A stretch of DNA of 5,580 nt from JBDTMC01 sp039934475 (GTDB lineage Bacteria > Acidobacteriota > Terriglobia > Bryobacterales > Bryobacteraceae): assembly GCA_039934475.1 (NCBI GenBank), contig JBDTMC010000503.1, positions 1 to 5,580 of the forward strand. Reading direction: 5' to 3'. The position numbers and the translations under genes were made by a program. The notes beneath the pieces are model-generated. The model was not told the origin of the DNA. It ran no database searches and saw nothing but the letters and a program-made list of their open reading frames with translations. Positions 1 through 5,410 of the stretch are shown piece by piece; within the stretch, counting starts at the first letter, position 1; the number at the start of each line of letters is the position of its first letter.

Positions 1-1
1 C

Positions 2-1306
2 GCCGGCCTCAACCTGCCGATCTCATTCAATCCGCGTGCCAGTGTTGGGGCTATCGGCAGTACCCCGGTGGCCGGCGGTGACGGGACGACCCCAGCCGCG
101 ACCAGCAGCCTCATTCCGCTCGGAAGCCTGCGCAAACTCACCGAGAACGACTGGGCTCTCTCCGTACCGAATGGCCTTCTTCAGGCAGTGATGACAGACC
201 GCACGACGCGGGTCCTCCAAAGTCCGCAGGTTCGGGCCGTGGACGGCGAAAAGGCTTCGCTCCGCATCGGCGATCGCTATCCCTACGCGACCGGCAGTTT
301 CCAGCCCGGCGTCGGAGCGGTCGGCGTCAGCCCTCTCGTCAGTACGCAGTTCCAATTTGCGGACGTCGGCGTCAATGTCGATCTGACGCCTCGCATTCAT
401 GGAGCGGATGAGGTGACCCTGCACTGCGAGTTGGAAATCTCCTCGATCAAGGACACGATCAACCTCGGCGGTCTTTCGCAGCCTATCATCGGGCAGCGCA
501 AACTCGCGGTTGATATTCGAGTGAAGGACGGACAGGCCACCATCGTCGGCGGCCTGATGCAGATGCAGGATTCCAATTCGATCGCGGGCACACCCGGCCT
601 TGGTAATATCCCCATTTTGAAACGCCTTTTTTCGAGCCAGGATCTGCAGAAGAGCCGCGGCGAATTACTCATCGCGCTGGTACCTCACATCATCCGTTCG
701 CCGGAGATCACTGCCCTCAACACGCGAGGCGTGGCCGCCGGTAACGACCAGCAGGTGAAGCTGAACTTCGCGCCCAAGAAACAGGATCCGGCGAATGCGC
801 CCGCCGTTCCTGCGGCGAAACCAGCCGTCGATCCCGGCGCGCCAGTTGCTACGCCCGTGCCCGAAGCCGCCAAGCCGCAGGCGCCCCCGACCCTCCCGAA
901 TCTGGCGTTCCTGCCGGTAGCCGCGCAAGTGCCGATGGGGCAGCCTGTCCTGGTGACACTGCAGCTTAATAACGCGAACGACGCCTTCGGTGCGTCCTTT
1001 CGCCTGAAGTTCAATCCCAAGCTGGTGAAAGTGGCCGATGTTAAACAGGGGACCTTCCTCTCCAGCGATTCCGCCCGTGTCAGCTTCTCTGAGAACACGC
1101 TCAACGACACCGGCGAAGCCATCATCCGCGTAGACCGGTTCCCTGGTTCCGGCGGTATTAGCGGTTCGGGTCCGCTGCTGACATTCACGCTGACGCCGCA
1201 GACACCGGGAACGGCCAACGTCACCGTCTCCGATGTGCTGGTACGCAACGCGCAATTGCAGCCAATCGCGGTGGACGCGCCCACGCTGGCGATTACGATT
1301 AAATAG
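2..1306 (+). CDS. gspD: Secretin (GspD/PilQ-type) with C-terminal cohesin-like domain, 5' partial
   Basis: This is the C-terminal 434 residues of an outer-membrane secretin, the pore of a type II secretion or type IV pilus-type machine. The frame is open to the left edge, so the true start and the N-terminal N0/N1 domains lie outside; the GTG at 68 is only an internal codon. Visible residues about 52-234 form the secretin domain: TDRTTRVLQSPQVRAVDGE near the start, then DGQATIVGGLM and the family signature GTPGLGNIPILKRLF, ending in LLIALVPHIIRSP. A Pro/Ala-rich linker follows (about 260-298). The last ~135 residues resemble a cohesin fold (VLVTLQLNNANDAFGASFRLKFNP, with strand-rich Gly/Thr/Val sequence to the end). 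Such secretin-cohesin proteins are known from Acidobacteriota annotations. The pseudopilin genes downstream support a secretion/pilus role. Whether it is GspD or PilQ cannot be decided without the N-terminus, so the symbol is provisional. Confidence 0.9.
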   Translation, partial: AGLNLPISFNPRASVGAIGSTPVAGGDGTTPAATSSLIPLGSLRKLTENDWALSVPNGLLQAVMTDRTTRVLQSPQVRAVDGEKASLRIGDRYPYATGSFQPGVGAVGVSPLVSTQFQFADVGVNVDLTPRIHGADEVTLHCELEISSIKDTINLGGLSQPIIGQRKLAVDIRVKDGQATIVGGLMQMQDSNSIAGTPGLGNIPILKRLFSSQDLQKSRGELLIALVPHIIRSPEITALNTRGVAAGNDQQVKLNFAPKKQDPANAPAVPAAKPAVDPGAPVATPVPEAAKPQAPPTLPNLAFLPVAAQVPMGQPVLVTLQLNNANDAFGASFRLKFNPKLVKVADVKQGTFLSSDSARVSFSENTLNDTGEAIIRVDRFPGSGGISGSGPLLTFTLTPQTPGTANVTVSDVLVRNAQLQPIAVDAPTLAITIK

Positions 1307-1314
1307 GAGTGGGG

Positions 1315-1329
1315 ATGCGCAACGTATGA
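1315..1329 (+). other. Possible four-codon mini-ORF (MRNV) coupling secretin to pseudopilin translation
   Basis: An AGGAG at 1305-1309, overlapping the secretin stop codon, lies 5 nt before an ATG at 1315, which is a good Shine-Dalgarno distance. That ATG opens only four codons and ends in TGA at 1327-1329, forming an ATGA overlap with the pseudopilin ATG at 1326. The same AGGAG is 16 nt from the pseudopilin ATG, which is too far for efficient direct initiation. The arrangement may let ribosomes terminate and restart on the pseudopilin. It could equally be chance, with the pseudopilin started by coupling from the secretin stop. Confidence 0.35.
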
Positions 1330-1790
1330 AACGCCAACGCAGTCGCGGATTCACGTTAATCGAGTTAATCGTCGCCTTCACCATTCTGAGCCTGCTCACT
1401 GCCATGGCCGTTCCCCTGGCGCGTTACCGCGTCCGCCGCCTTAAGGAACGCGACCTCCGTTGGGCGCTCCACGACATTCGCACCGCCATCGATAAGTACA
1501 AGGACTTGGCCGACGCCGGCAAACTCGGCCAACAGAAGATCGGTACTGAAGGCTATCCTGAGAGCCTCGAAATTCTAGTGGATGGAGTGAAACTCCCGAC
1601 CGCCGACGACAAGAAAATGAAGTTCCTCCGCCGCATCCCCAAGGACCCGTTCACCAACACTACGGACTGGGGCAAGCGCAACATGAAAGACGATCCCAAA
1701 TCGATGAACTGGGGCGGCGATCACGTCTTCGACGTGTACACCAAGACTCTGGAGAAGTCAGCCGATGGCACACCCTACTCGGAGTGGTAG
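1326..1790 (+). CDS. GspG-like type II secretion/type IV pilus pseudopilin (first copy)
   Basis: Encodes 154 residues. A short basic leader MKRQRSRG is followed by FTLIELIVAFTILSLL, the class III signal: prepilin peptidase (PilD/GspO) should cut after Gly8, leaving N-methylated Phe as +1 and Glu13 as the +5 residue. The hydrophobic stretch 9-29 is the N-terminal assembly helix that sits in the inner membrane before being polymerised. The C-terminal part has the GspG-type elements GYPESLEIL, RRIPKDPFT and NWGGDHVFDVYT, and ends YSEW. ATG 1326 is chosen because it gives a normal short leader; an in-frame extension into the secretin gene has no such logic. It starts 19 bp after the secretin stop and its end overlaps the next pseudopilin gene by 26 bp, so the three genes form an operon. 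Major versus minor pseudopilin status is unknown. Confidence 0.9.
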   Translation: MKRQRSRGFTLIELIVAFTILSLLTAMAVPLARYRVRRLKERDLRWALHDIRTAIDKYKDLADAGKLGQQKIGTEGYPESLEILVDGVKLPTADDKKMKFLRRIPKDPFTNTTDWGKRNMKDDPKSMNWGGDHVFDVYTKTLEKSADGTPYSEW

Positions 1791-2169
1791 ACGCGGATTC
1801 ACGTTGATCGAACTGATGGTCGTTATGGCCATCATCACGATCATTGTGTCCATCGCCGTCCCGCTCTACCAGCGCTCCATCACCCGCGCCAAGGAGAGCG
1901 TGCTGAAGAATAACCTGTTCAGCATCCGCTCCGTGATCGACGAATACACCTTCGACAAGCAGAAGGGTCCGCAAGCCCTACAAGATCTGGTTACGGAAGG
2001 CTATCTCCGGCAGATCCCGGTGGACCCCATCACGGGCAACGCCGACAGTTGGAAGATCGTTATGGAAGATGCCATGACCAGCGTCAACCAAACCGAGCCC
2101 GGCATCTTCGACGTCCGCAGCGGCTCGGACAAAGTCAGCCTCGAAGGCACGCGCTACAACGAGTGGTGA
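1765..2169 (+). CDS. gspG: GspG-like type II secretion/type IV pilus pseudopilin (second copy)
   Basis: Encodes 134 residues. The leader MAHPTRSGRRG precedes FTLIELMVVMAIITIIV; cleavage is expected after Gly11, with Glu16 as the +5 residue. The hydrophobic helix spans about 12-32. Features typical of GspG-like proteins follow: SIRSVIDEYTFDK, LQDLVTEGYL, QIPVDPITG, and a C-terminus of EGTRYNEW, similar to the DGTPYSEW of the preceding gene. A GGAGAAG at 1751-1757 lies 7 nt before ATG 1765, supporting this start inside the end of the first pseudopilin gene. The two genes share an identical 14-base stretch over the cleavage site (1344-1357 and 1792-1805), as expected for tandem paralogues. It is probably the last gene of the operon because the next gene converges on it and overlaps its final 16 bp. 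It may be the major pseudopilin, but this is inference. Confidence 0.9.
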   Translation: MAHPTRSGRRGFTLIELMVVMAIITIIVSIAVPLYQRSITRAKESVLKNNLFSIRSVIDEYTFDKQKGPQALQDLVTEGYLRQIPVDPITGNADSWKIVMEDAMTSVNQTEPGIFDVRSGSDKVSLEGTRYNEW

Positions 2170-2693
2170 CCGCGCTTGCCGTCCCTCGCCAGAATGGCGA
2201 TTTCAATTGTCGCGAGCGGCAACAGCAACGATAAGGGCCGGTCCAGCAGCGCCACAGCGCCATAGCTGGCATACCAGCCTGCCACCCTTTCATTCTTGGC
2301 GTCGATGACCAACACGACGCCGCCAACCTCCGACGCGGCCAGCAAACAACGTTTGCCCGCGGCCAGTAGAAGCTGTCCCCCAATTCCTTGCCCGTGCAAC
2401 CTGCGATCCACAGCTAAGCGCGCCAAGCGGAAGCCCGGAACGTCATGACGAGCGAGCCCGCGCCTTACAATCTCCGGCGTCCTGGCATAGTCAACTGAGG
2501 CAGGACTCAGGCTGTAGAAACCAAGGATGGTTTTGTTGTCGGCATCGTCAATGGCAAGGAATGTTTTCGCGCCGCCCAGATCGTGGCTCTTACGGGCGTA
2601 ACGGCGCAAGAATTCATTCAGCGCTGCTTCGCCACAGTCGAACGCTTCGCGATCATGTTTCTTGTTGATCGGCTCTTCATGCCATATCGGCAA
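2154..2693 (-). CDS. GNAT acetyltransferase toxin of a type II toxin-antitoxin module (TacT/AtaT-like)
   Basis: Encodes 179 residues of the GNAT toxin family. Known members acetylate the amino group of aminoacyl-tRNAs with acetyl-CoA and stop translation. The family layout is visible: an N-terminal HDREAFDCGEAALNEFL (13-29), GAKTFLAIDD (41-50), ILGFYSLSP (56-64), RLARLAVDRRLHGQGIGGQL (89-108) with the acetyl-CoA pyrophosphate-binding R-x-x-G-x-G at 98-103, and AGWYASYGA (138-146), where Tyr141 aligns with the catalytic Tyr of the FYxxxGF motif. The PLSLLLPLATI stretch near the end is also usual. Length is normal. The start is TTG at 2693, two bases after the antitoxin stop, with no clear ribosome-binding site; no ATG or GTG gives a better start. 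Translation is probably coupled to the antitoxin and weaker than it. The last codons overlap the convergent pseudopilin gene by 16 bp. Confidence 0.88.
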   Translation of the reverse strand: MPIWHEEPINKKHDREAFDCGEAALNEFLRRYARKSHDLGGAKTFLAIDDADNKTILGFYSLSPASVDYARTPEIVRRGLARHDVPGFRLARLAVDRRLHGQGIGGQLLLAAGKRCLLAASEVGGVVLVIDAKNERVAGWYASYGAVALLDRPLSLLLPLATIEIAILARDGKRGHHSL

Positions 2694-2695
2694 GC

Positions 2696-2974
2696 TTATG
2701 ACCGCTTTGGCAAAGCGCGAGCGGCTGCCAGCATTTTCGCATTCGGCGCGGGAGGATGTTCCAGCAGATCGAGAACGCGCAAGCTATCCCGTCCAGAGAG
2801 GGGTACATGGTCCGCCTCCGCAATGACCGCTTTGGCTGCAAGCAAGGCGTGACGAAGCACAAAATCCGTTAGATCGGTATGGTTCAGCGCCACCGCTCGC
2901 AATAGCAGCGCCTTTTCCTCTGCCCTAATTCGCAGGGACATCCGACTGTTGTCTTCAACGGCGATTCTCGGCAT
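2696..2974 (-). CDS. DUF1778 ribbon-helix-helix antitoxin (TacA-like)
   Basis: Encodes 92 residues. The N-terminal half (about 10-50: SRMSLRIRAEEKALLLRAVA, then LTDFVLRHAL) fits a ribbon-helix-helix DNA-binding domain of the DUF1778 family. The C-terminal part (LSGRDSLRVLDLLEHPPAPN) matches the region that in this family wraps and neutralises the GNAT toxin. A frame extension up to 3022 exists, but ATG 2974 is chosen because AGGAGGAG (2990-2983 on this strand) stands 8 nt upstream and because the longer version would start inside the operator palindrome. The toxin gene follows after 2 bp. By analogy with family members it should bind DNA as a dimer, repress its own promoter, and release repression when the toxin:antitoxin ratio changes. 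Confidence 0.9.
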   Translation of the reverse strand: MPRIAVEDNSRMSLRIRAEEKALLLRAVALNHTDLTDFVLRHALLAAKAVIAEADHVPLSGRDSLRVLDLLEHPPAPNAKMLAAARALPKRS

Positions 2975-2982
2975 AGCGGCGA

Positions 2983-2990
2983 CTCCTCCT
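2983..2990 (-). promoter_or_regulatory. Strong ribosome-binding site of the antitoxin gene
   Basis: The minus strand reads AGGAGGAG, 8 nt before ATG 2974. It decides the antitoxin start and contrasts with the absent site before the TTG of the toxin gene. Confidence 0.8.
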
Positions 2991-2995
2991 TTCTT

Positions 2996-3026
2996 TCTAT
3001 TGTACGCTTTCAAAGAGTACAATAGA
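2996..3026. promoter_or_regulatory. 31-bp near-perfect palindrome: probable TA operator overlapping the promoter
   Basis: TCTATTGTAC (2996-3005) and GTACAATAGA (3017-3026) are exact inverted repeats. The middle continues the symmetry as CTTT-C-AAAG around base 3011, so 14 of 15 pairs match; only 3006/3016 does not. Ribbon-helix-helix antitoxins usually bind such palindromes in their own promoters. On the minus strand TACAAT (3004-2999) is a good -10 hexamer; transcription would start near 2992 and give a leader of about 18 nt holding the AGGAGGAG. No convincing -35 stands at 16-18 bp. A TACAAT also occurs on the plus strand (3018-3023), but no gene is placed to use it. The operator role is inferred from position and symmetry. 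Confidence 0.7.
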
Positions 3027-3058
3027 GGCGCACCGGAGGCAAGGCGCTATGCCGTCGC

Positions 3059-3610
3059 CTAAATCATCTCGCTGAGTAGTTCCTTGCGCGGTTGCGGGAT
3101 CACCACCATATTCACCAGCAAGCCCTTCTTCGCAATCACTGCCGCGCCGGCATCCACTGCCGTCCGCACCGCCGCCACATTGCCCGTCAACGTGCAGAAC
3201 GCCTTCCCGCCCAACGCCATGGCCAGACGGATCTCAATCAATTCCACGCTCGCGGCCTTCACTGCCGCATCGGCGCCCTCAATCAACGACGCTACCGAGA
3301 ACGATTCGATGATCCCCAGCGCATCAAGTTTTTCCACCTTCGTGTTCCCGGCGATGGCAGGGAAAATCGCCTCATCCACGTTCGGGATCACGAATTTGTC
3401 GATCACTGAGAAGTCGCCCACCGTCGAGCCGGCGTCCACCGCCGCCTGGACCCCGCCTACATCGCCGCGCACCATCACCATGTACTTGCCCGAACAGATG
3501 CTTCGCGCCAGTACCAGTTCCACCGGACCTGCCTTCAGCATTGCGTCGGAAACTTCATAGCCGGCGGCAATGCTGCCCAGCTCAATTAAGCCAATCGAAT
3601 TCATCGCCAT
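3059..3610 (-). CDS. pduT: PduT-like tandem-BMC (BMC-T) shell protein with an iron-sulfur Cys
   Basis: Encodes 183 residues with two BMC domains in tandem: about 4-86 (SIGLIELGSIAAGYEVSDAM ... AIFPAI) and 97-181 (ALGIIESFSVASLIEGADAA ... LLVNMVVIPQPR). Such proteins form trimers that mimic hexamers and sit as pore tiles in bacterial microcompartment shells. The segment RSICSGKY places Cys39 where PduT has the Cys (Cys38) that three subunits use to hold a [4Fe-4S] cluster at the pore, so this is probably a redox-active tile and not a plain metabolite gate. ATG 3610 is chosen over ATG 3604 because GAGGTG (3624-3619 on this strand) lies 8 nt upstream. Its ATG shares one base with the TGA of the upstream pduS-like gene (TGATG), so the two are translationally coupled. 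No terminator hairpin is convincing after it. Cys139 lies in domain 2 and has no assigned role. Confidence 0.92.
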   Translation of the reverse strand: MAMNSIGLIELGSIAAGYEVSDAMLKAGPVELVLARSICSGKYMVMVRGDVGGVQAAVDAGSTVGDFSVIDKFVIPNVDEAIFPAIAGNTKVEKLDALGIIESFSVASLIEGADAAVKAASVELIEIRLAMALGGKAFCTLTGNVAAVRTAVDAGAAVIAKKGLLVNMVVIPQPRKELLSEMI

Positions 3611-4920
3611 CAGGCTCGCACCTCAATATACTGTTCCGTCACCGCGTCCACCGTACCCTTGATGCTCGAGTGGACGTTTGCACCCAGATCCTTATCGCCC
3701 ATCGCAGCGACTACCGTGCCAACTTTAACCTTATCGCCGACCTTTACCACCGCTGTTGCCGGTTTGCCCGCATGCTGCTTGAACATCAAACGCACCCGCT
3801 CGGGTTTATGAATCAAGGCGTCATACGGCGTTTCCCGCTCATATTGCTCGACCTTCAGCCGCTTCCGCAGCATGTGCAATGGAACCCGTCGAGCATTCTT
3901 CATCGGGTGCACCCGCACCGGTTTCTGTTGCACGAACTTCAACCCAGCGAGTTTCATGTCGGCTTTACCCTGGTCGCAAGCCTCGCGCGGATACAGATCT
4001 TCCGGACACGCGTACAACGTACACAGGCCACAGGAGCAGCATAGTTCCGACCACTGGTTCCAGATATCGCTTCCCGTCGTCGTGAAGCCCAGGCTGCGCA
4101 TCACCTTGTGCGGCATCACTTCGTAGCCGAGCAAATACCGCGGGCAGAACTCGGTGCAGTAGCTGCACTGGTCGCAAGCCGACTTCCCAATCCGGTTCAT
4201 TGATTCGAGAGGCTGGTCCTTGCGCTTCACCAGGTAGTGGTCCTGCGGCAAAACGATCAAGCCGCCGGTAGTTTTGGTGACCACCTGGTCCAAATCGTAG
4301 GTAAAGCTGCCCATCATCAGACCGCCCACGAACATGGCGAACTGATCTACGGTCGCGCCGCCTGCCAGTTTCAGCAGATCCCGATAGGACGTACCCAGCG
4401 GAACCCAGAACGACTTCGGGTCTCGCACTGCTCCGTTGATGGACACGAACTTGCGCGTAACCGGCTTGCCCTGCTCTGCTTCGAAGACGTTGTACAACGT
4501 TTCGACGTTGTTCACCACGCAGCCCACCTGTAGCGGAATCCCGGCCGCCGGAATCAGCCGCCCGGTAGCCTCGTACACCAGTTCGTATTCATCGCCGGAA
4601 GGATAGAAATCCCCCAGGAACACCATGTCGATGCCTTTGGCGCGCGCAAGAGGCTCGACTGACGCAATCGCTTCTTTGTTTTTCTCCTTGATGCCAAATT
4701 TGCCCTGCGGCGCGCCGGTCGCCTTCATCATCAGGGCCATGCCCTCAACGATGGGCTCCGGGAAGTGGTGCATCAACTCGAAGTCTTTGTGCAGTAGAGG
4801 CTCGCACTCGGCCCCATTGGCCAGCACGAACTCCACTTTTGAATTGGCTTTCACGTAGGTGGGAAAACCGGCGCCACCGGCGCCAACAACACCGAGATCC
4901 TTTAACGTTTGAGCAAGCAT
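3610..4920 (-). CDS. pduS: PduS-like flavin/4Fe-4S electron-transfer protein (RnfC-like, BMC-associated)
   Basis: Encodes 436 residues, close to the usual length of PduS. Domains in order: a complex I 51-kDa/RnfC-type nucleotide-flavin domain, starting with the glycine-rich GVVGAGGAGFPTYVK (10-24) and with NGAECEPLL (35-43) and VVNNVETL (135-142); an SLBB-like segment (about 157-205); two Cys clusters, C249-C252-C255-C259 and C294-C297-C300-C305 (Cys295 is extra), each followed by Pro and suited to a [4Fe-4S] cluster; and a C-terminal barrel-sandwich segment (about 389-436). PduS of the propanediol microcompartment is a flavin- and Fe-S-containing cobalamin reductase that associates with PduT. 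The PduT-like partner encoded directly downstream fits that pairing. No signal peptide or membrane helix is seen, so it should be cytosolic or inside the shell. No clear ribosome-binding site precedes ATG 4920. The substrate here is not fixed by the sequence: cobalamin, another carrier, or direct electron export through the shell are all possible. Confidence 0.92.
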   Translation of the reverse strand: MLAQTLKDLGVVGAGGAGFPTYVKANSKVEFVLANGAECEPLLHKDFELMHHFPEPIVEGMALMMKATGAPQGKFGIKEKNKEAIASVEPLARAKGIDMVFLGDFYPSGDEYELVYEATGRLIPAAGIPLQVGCVVNNVETLYNVFEAEQGKPVTRKFVSINGAVRDPKSFWVPLGTSYRDLLKLAGGATVDQFAMFVGGLMMGSFTYDLDQVVTKTTGGLIVLPQDHYLVKRKDQPLESMNRIGKSACDQCSYCTEFCPRYLLGYEVMPHKVMRSLGFTTTGSDIWNQWSELCCSCGLCTLYACPEDLYPREACDQGKADMKLAGLKFVQQKPVRVHPMKNARRVPLHMLRKRLKVEQYERETPYDALIHKPERVRLMFKQHAGKPATAVVKVGDKVKVGTVVAAMGDKDLGANVHSSIKGTVDAVTEQYIEVRA

Positions 4921-4976
4921 GTTTTACAAGCCGAACTGTTAGCGTAACGCAGCCGCAGGAAAGTGTGTGGGAAAGT

Positions 4977-5348
4977 CTAGAACTCTGCGACTGGCTCTGG
5001 TGTTTCCAACACGGTATTGTACTGCTCCAACTCCGCGTAGGAAACGGTCACCAGCGTCTTCTCCATATCCTCAAACGTGGTGATCATATGTTCCAGATGC
5101 AGGCCGGCCAGCTTCATGCACCACGGATCGGTGAGTTCGCGCCCCGCCTTCTTCGCCAGTTTCAACAGATCGGTGTGCTGCAGCGCCACCACACGTTCCA
5201 GCGTCTCAGTGCCATTCGTGAGCCAGAACTTGGTATCGATGGTGTCCGCGTGGCGAATAGAGATGCCATTCTGCTGCCACCGAAAATCGACATCCCAGGT
5301 GCGATCAAACGGGTCCGTAGCCCGAAACGAGCGGTAGTTCTCGATCAT
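4977..5348 (-). CDS. Unrecognised 123-residue protein upstream of pduS
   Basis: I do not recognise the family. The protein is soluble-looking, with no signal peptide or membrane helix. The first half is rich in aromatic and charged residues that alternate as in beta strands (TWDVDFRWQQNGISIRHAD); the second half looks helical (TLERVVALQHTDLLKLAKKA, then MKLAGLHLEHMITTFEDMEK). One Cys (77) and several His are present, with no obvious metal motif. ATG 5348 is the likely start; a TTG eight codons upstream is an alternative, and neither has a strong ribosome-binding site. The open frame continues to 5564, but that upstream part is the folE gene read out of frame. It ends 56 bp before the pduS-like gene and starts 62 bp after folE, all on one strand, so co-transcription with either is possible. 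A link to the microcompartment proteins is only positional. Confidence 0.7.
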   Translation of the reverse strand: MIENYRSFRATDPFDRTWDVDFRWQQNGISIRHADTIDTKFWLTNGTETLERVVALQHTDLLKLAKKAGRELTDPWCMKLAGLHLEHMITTFEDMEKTLVTVSYAELEQYNTVLETPEPVAEF

Positions 5349-5410
5349 TTTTTCTATCGTATCACTCAAACCTGAGGTCGCTCGTTTTGCCCGACGGCTA
5401 AGTGTGAGCC

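Noticed and set aside
665..1405. Long minus-strand frames (up to 246 codons) opposite the secretin gene
   Set aside because: The translations are Arg/Gly-rich with no family resemblance, and the plus strand encodes recognisable secretin and cohesin-like domains.
2975..3022. Longer antitoxin start giving 16 extra residues
   Set aside because: It would begin at a TTG inside the operator palindrome and leave the strong AGGAGGAG inside the coding region.
3026..3060. Possible terminator between the BMC-T gene and the TA promoter (AGGCG ... CGCCT)
   Set aside because: The arms are only 5 bp with a 25-nt loop and no T-run on either strand.
3084..3560. 158-codon plus-strand frame opposite the BMC-T gene
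   Set aside because: Composition is Ala/Ser/Thr-rich low-complexity from antisense of a repeated-domain gene; no start signal and no family match.
4839..5375. 178-codon plus-strand frame across the pduS start and the unknown gene
   Set aside because: It is antisense to two better-supported genes, is rich in Gln/Arg/His as expected for a shadow frame, and lacks a ribosome-binding site.
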